From Caballeronia catudaia (GTDB taxonomy: Bacteria > Pseudomonadota > Gammaproteobacteria > Burkholderiales > Burkholderiaceae), in NCBI RefSeq assembly GCF_001544755.2, contig NZ_FCOF02000016.1, forward strand, positions 62,001-126,000: a DNA stretch of 64,000 nucleotides. Direction: 5' to 3'. The stretch's first letter is position 1. Every line of letters starts with the position of its first letter. A program made the translations under genes and the position numbers. Shown here in pieces: positions 17,117 through 25,626 of this stretch. Under the pieces are notes generated by a model. The model worked only from the letters and a program-made list of their open reading frames with translations. It was not told the origin of the DNA and did not search any database.

Positions 17117-18325
17117 GTGAACCCTCTTTTGCTTACGCATTTCACCGCCACGAGCTGCGCGGGACGCGGCCTCGACGCGACGCTCGCCGCGCTCGCGCAA
17201 GGACGCGGCGGCCTCGCGCCATGCGACTTCGAAGGCGCCGCGCTTGCCACGTACACGGGGCGCGTCGCGGGCATCGAAGACGCGCCGGTACGCGCGGACC
17301 TCGCCGGATTCGACTGCCGGAACAACCGCCTCGCGCAACTGGCGATGACGCAGGACGGCTTCGAGGCGCGCGTGCGCGAAGCGATCGAGCGGGTGGGCTC
17401 GGCGCGCGTGGGCGTGTTCATGGGCACGAGCACGGCGGGCATTCTCGAAACCGAACTCGCGTACCGGCGTCGCGATGCGCGAACCGGTGCGCTGCCCGCC
17501 GATTTCAACTATGCGACCACGCACAACCCGTATTCGCTCGCCGGCTTCGTGCGCGCTTATTTCGGGCTGCGCGGACCGGCGGTGTCGGTGTCGTCGGCGT
17601 GTTCGTCGGGCGCGAAGGTGTTCGGCTCGGCGCGGCGCATGCTCGAAACCGGTCTCATCGACGTGGCCGTGGTCGGCGGCGTCGATACGCTCTGTCTCAC
17701 GACGCTCTACGGCTTCAATTCGCTCGAACTGCTGTCGACCGGGCCGTGCAAGCCGTTCGACGTGAAGCGCGACGGCATTTCCATCGGCGAGGCGGCGGCG
17801 TTCGGGCTGCTCGAACGTGAGTCGACCGACCGTGCCGACGATGGCGACGCGATCCGTCTGCTCGGCATCGGCGAATCGAGCGACGCGTATCACATGTCGT
17901 CGCCGCATCCAGAAGGGCTCGGCGCGCGGATCGCTATGGAACAGGCGCTCGCGAGCGCGGGCCTCGACGCGCGCGACATCGGCTATGTCAATCTGCACGG
18001 CACGGCGACGCCCAGCAACGACGCCGCCGAAAGCCGCGCGCTCACGGACCTGTTCGACCGCGTGCCGTGCAGCTCGACCAAGGGCGCGACGGGCCACACG
18101 CTCGGCGCGGCCGGCGCGCTCGAAGCGGTGATCGCTGCGCTCGCGCTCAAGCATCGGATGATTCCGGCGGGCGCCAACACCACGGAGCCCGATCCCGCGC
18201 TCGGTCTCGACTACGTGCTCACGTCGCGCGACGCGCCGCTCTGCGCAGTGCTGTCCAATTCGTTCGGCTTCGGCGGGACGAACTGCAGTCTCGTGTTCGG
18301 GCGCAAGGGAGCGGCATCGGCATGA
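17117..18325 (+). CDS. Beta-ketoacyl-ACP synthase of aryl-polyene cluster (KS)
   Basis: 402 aa, thiolase-fold condensing enzyme that extends the polyene by two carbons per cycle. The catalytic triad is complete: C162 in VSSACSSGA, H294 in NLHGTATPSND and H327 in KGATGHTLGAAGALEA, with K322. It matches the ApeO-type ketosynthase that works as a pair with a chain-length partner, and the next gene is exactly that partner, overlapping by 4 bases. It starts at GTG 17117. Confidence 0.93.
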   Translation: MNPLLLTHFTATSCAGRGLDATLAALAQGRGGLAPCDFEGAALATYTGRVAGIEDAPVRADLAGFDCRNNRLAQLAMTQDGFEARVREAIERVGSARVGVFMGTSTAGILETELAYRRRDARTGALPADFNYATTHNPYSLAGFVRAYFGLRGPAVSVSSACSSGAKVFGSARRMLETGLIDVAVVGGVDTLCLTTLYGFNSLELLSTGPCKPFDVKRDGISIGEAAAFGLLERESTDRADDGDAIRLLGIGESSDAYHMSSPHPEGLGARIAMEQALASAGLDARDIGYVNLHGTATPSNDAAESRALTDLFDRVPCSSTKGATGHTLGAAGALEAVIAALALKHRMIPAGANTTEPDPALGLDYVLTSRDAPLCAVLSNSFGFGGTNCSLVFGRKGAASA

Positions 18326-19122
18326 CTCCATTGCGCGCGTATATCGAAGGGATCGGCGTGATCGGGCCGGGCCTCGCGGACTGGCCGCGGGCCGCCAGCG
18401 TATTGATGCAACGCGCCGCGCGCGACGCCGCCGCGCGGACCTCGCTGCCGGCGCCCGCCAGCCTGCCTTCCGCCGAGCGGCGCCGCACCGGGCCGGTCGT
18501 GCGCGCGGCGCTCGCGGCCGCGCACGAAGCGGTCGCGCAGAGCGGACGCGAGGCCGCGGCGCTCGCCGCCGTGTTCGCTGCATCCGGCGGCGATGGCGGG
18601 AATTTTCACGCGATCTGCGAAACGCTCGCGAGCGACGAGCCGCAACTCTCGCCGACGCGCTTCCACAACTCCGTCCACAACGCGCCGGCGGGCTACTGGA
18701 GCATCGCGACGCGCGCGATGGCCGCATCGAACGTGCTGTGTGCTTATGACGGCAGCTTCGCGGCGGGCTTGCTGGAGAGCCTCGCGCAAGTGAGCGTCGA
18801 TGGTGCCGCGACGCTGCTCGTCGCCTACGACACGGATTACCCGGAGCCATTGCATCAGGCGCGCCCGATCGCCGATGCGTTCGGCGTCGCGCTCGTGCTC
18901 GCGCCCGAATCGAGCGGCCGCACGCTGGCGCGCATCGAGGCGCGTCTCACGGACGCCAACGCTTTCATTTTCGCCGATGCGGATCTCGAAGCGCTGCGCC
19001 TGTCGAACCCCGCGGCGCGCGCGCTGCCGCTGCTCGAAGCGCTGGCACGCGGGGAGGCATCGAGCGTCGTCCTCGATTATCTCGACGGCACGCGCCTAGC
19101 CGTGGATATCGACCCGACATGA
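18322..19122 (+). CDS. Chain-length-factor-like ketosynthase partner
   Basis: 266 aa, resembling the N-terminal half of a ketosynthase (PF13723-type). The FHNSVHNAPAGYWSIAT block and CAYDGSFAAGLLESL mark the region that in a real ketosynthase holds the catalytic Cys; the usual Cys-Ser-Ser-Gly context is lost and no pair of catalytic histidines follows. It probably forms a heterodimer with the active ketosynthase and sets the chain length (ApeC role). Overlaps the genes on both sides by 4 bases (ATGA). Confidence 0.85.
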   Translation: MTPLRAYIEGIGVIGPGLADWPRAASVLMQRAARDAAARTSLPAPASLPSAERRRTGPVVRAALAAAHEAVAQSGREAAALAAVFAASGGDGGNFHAICETLASDEPQLSPTRFHNSVHNAPAGYWSIATRAMAASNVLCAYDGSFAAGLLESLAQVSVDGAATLLVAYDTDYPEPLHQARPIADAFGVALVLAPESSGRTLARIEARLTDANAFIFADADLEALRLSNPAARALPLLEALARGEASSVVLDYLDGTRLAVDIDPT

Positions 19123-19589
19123 GCGACGCCGCGCACATTCTCGATCGCGACTGGATCGCGGCGCGCATTCCGCACAGTGGTCCGATGTGCCTGCTCGATG
19201 CCGTCGTCGCGTGGGATGCGCAGCGTATTCGCTGCACAGCGACGAGCCATCTCGCTTCCGACAATCCGTTGCGTTCGAAAGGACGGCTCGCGTCGGTATG
19301 CGGCATCGAATATGCCGCGCAGGCGATGGCGACGCATGGCGCGCTCGTCGGCGATGCAAGCGAGCGTCCGCGCGTGGGCATGCTGACGAGCGTGCGCGGC
19401 GTTCAGATGCACGTCGATCGCCTCGATACGCTCGACGGCCCGCTCGATATCGACGCCGAGCGCATGGGCGGCGACGACAACACCGTGCTCTATCGCTTTG
19501 CCATGCATTGCAAGGGACGCTTGCTGCTGAGCGGACGCGCGGCCGTGATCCTCGACGCGGCTCAGGCGGCTGGCTTGATCGCGCAATAA
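19119..19589 (+). CDS. Hotdog-fold 3-hydroxyacyl-ACP dehydratase (ApeP-like)
   Basis: 156 aa. Begins with IPHSGPMCLLDAV (H19), the typical start of the ApeP-type dehydratase of aryl-polyene clusters, and YAAQAMATHGAL forms the central helix. With the dehydratase domain fused to the ligase, the cluster has two dehydratases, matching the ApeI/ApeP pair shown to act together. Last gene of the right arm; its 3' end overlaps the convergent methyltransferase gene by 28 bases. Confidence 0.87.
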   Translation: MSDAAHILDRDWIAARIPHSGPMCLLDAVVAWDAQRIRCTATSHLASDNPLRSKGRLASVCGIEYAAQAMATHGALVGDASERPRVGMLTSVRGVQMHVDRLDTLDGPLDIDAERMGGDDNTVLYRFAMHCKGRLLLSGRAAVILDAAQAAGLIAQ

Positions 19590-20347
19590 GCGGAGAAGAT
19601 GCCGAGCTCGACATCGCGGCGCACGTTCGCGAAACCCGCGCGGCGGATGGCGGCGAGCACGGTGTCGGGCGGCACGCAGGCTTCGATCGTGTCCCAGTAA
19701 TAGCGCATCAGCTCGACGCTTTCCTCTTTCTTCCCGACGAGTCGCGCGATCACAGGCACCACGCCGCGCATGTACAGCTTCAACGCGGCGATGCCCACGC
19801 CATGCGCGGGGCGCGTGATTTCGAGCACGCAGAGCCGTCCGCCGGGCGCGAGCACGCGAAAATATTCGTCGAAGACTTTCGCGAGATCGCTGACATGGCG
19901 CAATGCGAAACCCATGCTGAGAAAATCGTACGCGGCGGTGTCGCACGGCAGGTCTTCGGCAGTGCCGATGCGCGTTTCGACGCCTTTCGGCAGATGCGCC
20001 TGACCGACCATGCCCGGACTCGGATCGACGCCCGTGACGAGCGCGGGGTTGCCGGTGATCGCGACCGCTTCCTTCGTGACGAGCCCCGTTCCCATGCCGA
20101 CATCGAGCACACGCATGCCGCGCGCGAGACCCGCCGAGCGCAGCGCGCGATTGCGGTACCACGGGCCCGAGCCGAAGGCCATCGCACGTTCGATGGCATC
20201 GTAGTCGGAGGCGGTGCGGTCGAAGATGCCGCGCAGCCAGAGGCGTCGTCGGGATTCGTCGGGGTAATAGGAGGTGAGCGGCTCGTGCGGGGCTTTTTCG
20301 TTGGTTTTGTTGGTTTCGTGGCTCGTGTCGCGCCGGGGGGAAGTCAT
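19562..20347 (-). CDS. UbiE/COQ5-like SAM methyltransferase
   Basis: 261 aa. SAM motif VLDVGMGTGLVTKEA near residue 80, VTGVDPSPGM, and the UbiE-like GFALRHVSD and APGGRLCVLEI. It runs opposite to the right arm and overlaps it tail to tail by 28 bases, so it likely belongs to the pigment locus with its own promoter in 20348-20568. Methylation of the aryl ring or polyene is the probable task. A second copy of the quinone enzyme UbiE is less likely because of the location and the extra N-terminal sequence of about 35 residues. Confidence 0.82.
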   Translation of the reverse strand: MTSPRRDTSHETNKTNEKAPHEPLTSYYPDESRRRLWLRGIFDRTASDYDAIERAMAFGSGPWYRNRALRSAGLARGMRVLDVGMGTGLVTKEAVAITGNPALVTGVDPSPGMVGQAHLPKGVETRIGTAEDLPCDTAAYDFLSMGFALRHVSDLAKVFDEYFRVLAPGGRLCVLEITRPAHGVGIAALKLYMRGVVPVIARLVGKKEESVELMRYYWDTIEACVPPDTVLAAIRRAGFANVRRDVELGIFSAYCAIKPAA

Positions 20348-20568
20348 CGAGTCTCCTGGGTCTTGTGCGCGCGAGACCGGTACGCCGCGTCAAATCGCTT
20401 GGACACGCTCGTCATGACGCCTCACGCTCGTCACGGCGGCGCGGGATATCGCTCATCCTTAACCGATGCCAATCTGCATCAATTTGATCTCGTTCGCAAC
20501 GCTGGAAGCGCAGCCTGCACAGCCTCGTCGCGGGCCAAAGCGGGCGCGCCAGGCACCCGTGCAACGCA

Positions 20569-21150
20569 TCAGCGTGCAAGCGGCTTCGCCTGCTCCATCG
20601 ACGACGCGCGCACGAACTTGCCCGCGCCAAGGTGATGAATCGTGTGCAGCGGCTGATTCGATTCGTCGATAGTCCAGTGACCGTCGGCAAACACGCGCGC
20701 ATCGGCGGCGGCCGCGACGACTTCCGCGAAACAGGTGTCGTAGGCGTCTTCGGTGTGCTTTTCGTCGATGAGCCGGCACTCGAGCCAGGCCGCGCAGTTC
20801 GTCTCGATGAGCGGCAGGCCGAGCACCGGCCCTCGCACCGTCTCGATGCCGAAGGCCTCGAACTTGTCGATCTCGCGCCCGCTCGTCGAACCGACCGCGT
20901 AAGTCAGATCGATCATCGCCGCGCCCGGCACGATGATGCCGAACCTGCCGCTCGCGGCGGCTAACTCGCGCGTGTACGTGCTTTTGTCGATCACGACAGC
21001 GATACGCGGCGGCGTGAATTCCACCGGCATCGACCACGCGGCGGCCATCACGTTGCGCCGGCCGTCGTGCGCGCTCGTGACGAGCACCGTCGGACCATGA
21101 TTGATGAGGCGGCTCGCGTGCTCCAGCTTGACGGGATGAAAGTGGCTCAT
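20569..21150 (-). CDS. Flavin reductase-like FMN-binding protein
   Basis: 193 aa, split-barrel flavin reductase/flavoredoxin fold. Opens with the family-like LINHGPTVLVTSAHDGRRNVM and continues with AAWSMPVEFTPPRIAVVIDK and FGIIVPG. Enzymes of this fold reduce free FMN or FAD with NAD(P)H or bind FMN tightly. It is read on the minus strand just beyond the pigment methyltransferase, with a 221-base gap. It could supply reduced flavin to the halogenase-like enzyme, but such genes are common singly, so the link is only a suggestion. Confidence 0.8.
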   Translation of the reverse strand: MSHFHPVKLEHASRLINHGPTVLVTSAHDGRRNVMAAAWSMPVEFTPPRIAVVIDKSTYTRELAAASGRFGIIVPGAAMIDLTYAVGSTSGREIDKFEAFGIETVRGPVLGLPLIETNCAAWLECRLIDEKHTEDAYDTCFAEVVAAAADARVFADGHWTIDESNQPLHTIHHLGAGKFVRASSMEQAKPLAR

Positions 21151-21272
21151 GGTTTTATGAATGCAAAAGACAATGCGCGTAATTGTATGCGGCGTTCAAA
21201 ATGCGCGCCGCCGCACGATCGCTCGCCGCAAACTCGGCTTGACAGACACTCTTACGATATAACTTTTTATCG

Positions 21273-21743
21273 ATGGACTCGCGCTATCTGCAGAGCTTCG
21301 TGTTCGTCGTCGAGCTCGGCTCCATTGCCGAAGCCGCGCGCCGACTGGATCTCACGCCCGCCGCAGTCGCGCAAAGGGTGAAGATGCTGGAGGCCGAACT
21401 CGGCGCGACGCTCGTGCGCCGCTCGGGCCGCACGGTCGGCGCGACGGAAGCCGGCGAGCGCATTCTCGCGCGGGCACGCACCGTGCTGCACGACATACGC
21501 GACCTGCGCGCGGACATCGACGATACGGATCAACTCGGCGGTCAACTGCGCCTCGGCGGCATGGCGACAATGATGGCGGGCCTTATCCCCGATGCGCTCG
21601 CGGTGCTCCTCGATCTGAAGAAATGGGCGTTGCCGCATGCGGCGCCCAAGCGGTTCGTCGGCCTGCTTTGGGGACGTTCATCCGCGCGATTACGCCTCGT
21701 GCAAGCGTTTCTGGCCGCGGCCGACTCCATCGAACGACACTGA
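21273..21743 (+). pseudogene. LysR-family regulator with internal deletion
   Basis: 156 aa against about 300 for the family. Residues 1-60 are an intact winged helix (SFVFVVELGSIAEAARRLDLTP and the following recognition helix), then the linker helix and the first strand of the effector domain (GGQLRLGGMATMMAGLIPDALAVL). The sequence then passes directly into what looks like the family C-terminus (FVGLLWGRSSARLRLVQAFLAAA). About 150 residues of the effector domain appear missing, yet the frame is kept. It may still make a short DNA-binding protein. It stands just upstream of the IlvD/Edd gene on the same strand, so it was probably that operon's regulator. Confidence 0.7.
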
Positions 21744-21793
21744 CAAGCGACGATCATTAGCGTTGCCCACTTCGGGAAGCAAAAATCTCTATG

Positions 21794-21806
21794 GTTTGAA
21801 GCAAAC
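21794..21806. promoter_or_regulatory. Palindromic site GTTTG-AAG-CAAAC upstream of IlvD/Edd gene
   Basis: Perfect 5-base arms around a 3-base centre, 81 bases before the dehydratase start and preceded by an A-run. A near-identical site (one mismatch) with the same A-rich left flank occurs at 23738, ahead of the DapA remnant. Two copies in front of two genes of one pathway suggest a shared operator. Confidence 0.55.
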
Positions 21807-21887
21807 GCCACGTGCGCTCAAAGCCTGCCAAAGCCGCGATAATCAAGGCACGGAGACATTCAACGCTCACTCGACGGTAGTGCAGCC

Positions 21888-23645
21888 ATGACAGATACGT
21901 TCAATAAAAAGCCCGGCGACGAGCCCACGCAACCGGGCGGCCTGCGCAAATCGCTGACGAGCTATGGCGACAGCGGCTTTTCGCTCTTTCTGCGCAAGGC
22001 ATTCATCAAAGGCGCGGGTTATACCGACAGCGCGCTCGATCGCCCGGTGATCGGCATCGTCAATACAGGCAGTGCTTATAACCCTTGTCATGGCAACGCG
22101 CCGCAACTCATCGAGGCCGTGAAGCGCGGCGTGATGCTCGCAGGCGGCCTGCCGATGGATTTCCCGACGATATCGATCGCCGAATCGTTCTCGCAGCCGA
22201 CGAGCATGTACTTGCGCAATCTGATGTCGATCGATACGGAAGAAATGATTCGCGCGCAACCGATGGACGCGGTCGTGCTGATCGGCGGATGCGACAAGAC
22301 GGTGCCGGCGCAACTGATGGGCGCGGCATCGGCGGGCATTCCGGCCATTCAGCTCATCACAGGCTCGATGCTCACGGGCGCGCATCGCGGCGAGCGTGTC
22401 GGCGCGTGCACCGATTGCCGCCGCTATTGGGGCCGTTTTCGCGCTGAGGAAATCGACGAAGCCGAGATCGCCGCGGTGAACAATCAGCTCGTCGCGAGCG
22501 TGGGCACCTGTTCGGTAATGGGGACCGCGAGCACGATGGCGTGCATCGCCGAAGCGCTCGGCATGACGGTGCCGGGCGGCGCATCGCCGCCGGCGGTGAC
22601 GTCGGATCGCATGCGCATCGCCGAGATGACCGGCACGCAAGCGGTGCAGATAGCGCGCGATAACCTCACGATCGACAAGATCCTTACGGCGGAAGCATTT
22701 GAAAATGCGATGCGCGTGCTGCTCGCGATCGGCGGCTCGACCAATGGCATTGTGCATCTCACTGCTATCGCCGGACGCATGGGTTATGACGTCGACTTGA
22801 AGGCACTCGATCGCATGGGGCGCGAGACGCCGGTGCTCGTCGATCTGAAGCCTTCGGGCTCGCATTACATGGAAGACTTTCACAAGGCCGGCGGCATGGC
22901 GACGCTCCTGCGTGAGTTGAAGCCGCTTCTGAACCTCGACGCGCTGACCGTCACGGGCCGCACGCTCGGCGAAGAAATCGAAGCGGCCGGGTCCGCTTTC
23001 GAGCAGGATGTCGTGCGTCCGTTCGATAAGCCGATCTTTCCGCAAGGCGGCATCGCGGTGCTCGAAGGCAATCTCGCACCGGGCGGCGCGATCATCAAAC
23101 AGTCGGCGGCGGATGCGAAGCTGATGGAGCACGAAGGACGCGCGGTCGTGTTCGAGAATGGCGCGGATCTCGCGGCGCGCATCGACTCCGACGATCTCGA
23201 CGTCACGGGCGACGATATTCTCGTGCTGAAGAACATCGGTCCTAAAGGCGCGCCGGGCATGCCCGAGGCGGGCTATATCCCGATTCCGCGCAAGCTCGCG
23301 GTCAAGGGCGTGAAGGATATCGTGCGCATCTCGGATGGACGCATGAGCGGCACGGCCTTCGGCACTATCGTTCTTCATGTCACACCGGAAGCGGCCGTCG
23401 GCGGGCCGCTCGCGCATGTCCGCTCGGGCGACCGCATTCGCCTTAGCGTGTCCAAACGCGAAATCAGCCTGCTGATCAGCGATGAAGAACTTGCAGCACG
23501 CGCGAAAGCAACGCCTGTGACAGTGCCGACTGCGGACCGCGGTTATCGCAAGCTGTTTTATGACACGGTGACGCAAGCGGATAAAGGCGTCGATTTCGAC
23601 TTTCTGCGCGCAACGCAAACGCGAGGCGTGACACCGCGGCGATGA
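21888..23645 (+). CDS. IlvD/Edd-family sugar-acid dehydratase
   Basis: 585 aa, full length. Dehydrates a sugar acid (aldonate) to a 2-keto-3-deoxy acid using a [2Fe-2S] cluster and Mg2+. Likely cluster ligands are C67 (YNPCHGN), C135 (GGCDKTVP) and C208 (VGTCSVMG), with K137 as the metal-bridging lysine; the spacing equals that recalled for Rhizobium L-arabinonate dehydratase, favouring a pentonate over the branched-chain amino acid enzyme. It is flanked by an eroded LysR gene and a DapA-family remnant, the latter being the usual next enzyme of this pathway. A clear terminator follows at 23672. The exact sugar acid is not determined. Confidence 0.88.
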   Translation: MTDTFNKKPGDEPTQPGGLRKSLTSYGDSGFSLFLRKAFIKGAGYTDSALDRPVIGIVNTGSAYNPCHGNAPQLIEAVKRGVMLAGGLPMDFPTISIAESFSQPTSMYLRNLMSIDTEEMIRAQPMDAVVLIGGCDKTVPAQLMGAASAGIPAIQLITGSMLTGAHRGERVGACTDCRRYWGRFRAEEIDEAEIAAVNNQLVASVGTCSVMGTASTMACIAEALGMTVPGGASPPAVTSDRMRIAEMTGTQAVQIARDNLTIDKILTAEAFENAMRVLLAIGGSTNGIVHLTAIAGRMGYDVDLKALDRMGRETPVLVDLKPSGSHYMEDFHKAGGMATLLRELKPLLNLDALTVTGRTLGEEIEAAGSAFEQDVVRPFDKPIFPQGGIAVLEGNLAPGGAIIKQSAADAKLMEHEGRAVVFENGADLAARIDSDDLDVTGDDILVLKNIGPKGAPGMPEAGYIPIPRKLAVKGVKDIVRISDGRMSGTAFGTIVLHVTPEAAVGGPLAHVRSGDRIRLSVSKREISLLISDEELAARAKATPVTVPTADRGYRKLFYDTVTQADKGVDFDFLRATQTRGVTPRR

Positions 23646-23671
23646 CGTCGGCGTTCAATCGAGTCGTTGCC

Positions 23672-23696
23672 AGGCCACCTACGAGTGGCCTTTTTT
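23672..23696 (+). terminator. Rho-independent terminator after IlvD/Edd gene
   Basis: AGGCCAC stem, CTACGA loop, GTGGCCT stem, then six T. Located 27 bases after the dehydratase stop. Strong textbook form, and it separates the dehydratase from the DapA remnant. Confidence 0.9.
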
Positions 23697-23737
23697 ACGC
23701 TCCACGCGACCGACCACAAGACATAAAAAATTTTTGC

Positions 23738-23750
23738 GTTTGAAGCAAGC
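23738..23750. promoter_or_regulatory. Second copy of GTTTGAAGCAAAC-type site
   Basis: GTTTGAAGCAAGC, one mismatch from the perfect palindrome at 21794, again with an A/T-rich left flank. It lies between the terminator of the dehydratase gene and the ribosome-binding site of the DapA remnant, so the lost gene had its own regulated promoter. Confidence 0.5.
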
Positions 23751-23818
23751 GGCCCCCGGTTCTTCGATGCTTGACGCACGGCGATACTGGCTTCCATCGC
23801 AAAGGACCGTAAAGGAGA

Positions 23819-24094
23819 TACTACAAAGGCGTGAGCGACGAAGGACTGTTTCGTGCGTATGCGAGCGTGATCGAAGCAATCGGCGATGCGCGTCTGAAGA
23901 TCTATCTCTATCACATCCCGCCCGTCTCGCAAGTCGGCCTGAGCCTGACGCTGATCGAGCGCCTGCTCAAAGCTTATCCCGATGCAATCGCGGGCATCAA
24001 GGACAGCTCGGGCGATTGGAACAACACCGCCTCGCTCATCGACGATATGTCGATACATGGCGCTACCCCCCGAACACTGAATAGCGCGTTATGA
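23819..24094 (+). pseudogene. DapA/dihydrodipicolinate synthase-family remnant
   Basis: About 75 residues of a roughly 300-residue aldolase/dehydratase family. The piece starts at YYKGVSDEGLF, holds YLYHIPP and ends with IAGIKDSSGDWNNT, where the lysine is the Schiff-base residue; after about 24050 similarity stops and a stop codon follows. AAAGGAG at 23811-23817 looks like the original ribosome-binding site, joined directly to the interior of the gene, so the start region was lost cleanly. A GTG at 23831 could still start an 87-residue peptide, but without the barrel it cannot be an enzyme. The parent probably acted after the neighbouring IlvD/Edd dehydratase. Confidence 0.75.
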
Positions 24095-24218
24095 AAGTTC
24101 AATACATAACTTCACGATCGGCGCGAGAATTAGCTTTCAGTGAGCGCACCCCTCTGATATGGGCGTGACGATGCGATAAATTAAACTGATAGCCTGCGCA
24201 TTCGATCGCCTTTCGGAT

Positions 24219-25490
24219 ATGGACAATCGCGAACTGCTGAACCTCGGCTACTTGCGCGCATTCCGGCTCGTCGCGCAAACCGGAAGCGCCACTCGTGCCG
24301 CCGCTGCATTATTCCGCGCGCAATCGGCCGTAACGCGTTCGCTGCAAGAACTCGAAGCGTCGGTGGGCGAAACCCTGCTTGAACGCCGTCCGTCAGGCAT
24401 GTTGCCCACGCCCGCCGGTCGCGCGGTGCTGTTGCGTTGCCAGCGCATCTTCGGCGAGCTGGAGGAACTGGCGCAATGGTGCGCAACGCGTCAATCACGC
24501 AGAAGAACCGCAACCGGGGGCACGCTCCCCGCGTTCCTGCTCAACACACGGCGTCTGCAATTGTTCTCCGCACTCGCGCGACATCGGCACATGCCGAGCG
24601 CGGCGCAGACCCTGGGACTCAGTCAGCCGGCCGTGAGCAGCGCGATCCGCATCATGGAGACGGGCGCCGGAATGCAATTGTTTTATCGAAGCCCGCGCGG
24701 GCTTCTGCTCACGAGCGAAGGCGAGACCTTCGTGCTGCACGTGCGCCGCGCACTGAACGAATTGCGCCATATTCCCGACGATCTCGCGGCGTTGCGCGGC
24801 ACGATACAAGGTTATGTCACGGTGGGCTCGCTGCCCCTCGGCAGAACGCTGATCCTGCCGAGTGCAATCGCGCGCGTCGCCGCGCAATATCCAGGCGTGC
24901 GCATCGTGACTGACGAGAGCGCTTATGAAACGCTCGTCGCGGGATTGCGCGCCGGCGATATCGACTTCGTGCTCGGCGCGCTGCGGCACAACGATGCGTC
25001 GAGCGGGCTCGTGAACGAACCCCTCATGTCCGAAGACATCGTCGTGATCGCGGGGCGCGGGCATCCGCTTGCGAGCGCGAGCGGATTGACGCTCAAGGAT
25101 CTGATCTCCGCGCAATGGATTCTGCCGCGCAGTCAGGCTCCTGCGCGCGGCTTGTTCGAAGCGCAGTTCAGACGCTGGAAGCTGAAGCCGCCGATGCCCA
25201 CCGTCGAAACGGCGGACCTCGCCGTCATTCGCGGTTTGTTGACGCACACGGATATGCTCGCTGCCGTATCAGCGCAACAGTTGCACTACGAATGCGAATC
25301 GGGCCAGCTCGTCGTGATGGATGTGCCGCTGCACAACACACGGCGCGATATCGGCCTCACGATGCGCGCGGGTGGCACTCCGTCGCCGGCAGCGCGGGCG
25401 TTGATAGATGCTATACGATTGACCGTCGATCAACTCGGACATGACATGCGTCGCAAATCGGCCGGCGCTGTCAAAGCCGCTGCTTCATGA
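24219..25490 (+). CDS. LysR-family regulator with two N-terminal HTH domains
   Basis: 423 aa, about 120 longer than a normal LysR protein. Residues about 10-70 form one LysR winged helix (AFRLVAQTGSATRAAAALFRAQSAV) and about 110-170 a second (LFSALARHRHMPSAAQTLGLSQPAV), followed by a complete effector-binding domain (from GYVTVGSLPLG). Both HTH blocks look intact. Regulators of this layout are known near sugar-acid and aromatic pathways. It may control the IlvD/Edd locus upstream through the palindromes at 21794 and 23738, an inference from neighbourhood. It keeps its own frame and is not degraded, unlike the two genes before it. Confidence 0.87.
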   Translation: MDNRELLNLGYLRAFRLVAQTGSATRAAAALFRAQSAVTRSLQELEASVGETLLERRPSGMLPTPAGRAVLLRCQRIFGELEELAQWCATRQSRRRTATGGTLPAFLLNTRRLQLFSALARHRHMPSAAQTLGLSQPAVSSAIRIMETGAGMQLFYRSPRGLLLTSEGETFVLHVRRALNELRHIPDDLAALRGTIQGYVTVGSLPLGRTLILPSAIARVAAQYPGVRIVTDESAYETLVAGLRAGDIDFVLGALRHNDASSGLVNEPLMSEDIVVIAGRGHPLASASGLTLKDLISAQWILPRSQAPARGLFEAQFRRWKLKPPMPTVETADLAVIRGLLTHTDMLAAVSAQQLHYECESGQLVVMDVPLHNTRRDIGLTMRAGGTPSPAARALIDAIRLTVDQLGHDMRRKSAGAVKAAAS

Positions 25491-25626
25491 AACCATGATG
25501 TCACTTTCATTGCAGCGTGATGGCATCGCGATAAAGCGCTTTGTATCAGCCCGTGCGCGTGCTGTATCGTGTCGTGAGCGTCACTACGGAAACGGCAGCG
25601 GCAAAGGCAACCGCAAAGGAGATGCG

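Noticed and set aside
16520..18850. 776-residue minus-strand frame
   Set aside because: Antisense to the methyltransferase and ketosynthase genes, which have complete catalytic motifs.
21867..23618. 583-residue minus-strand frame
   Set aside because: Mirror of the IlvD/Edd gene, whose iron-sulfur ligands and full length are evident.
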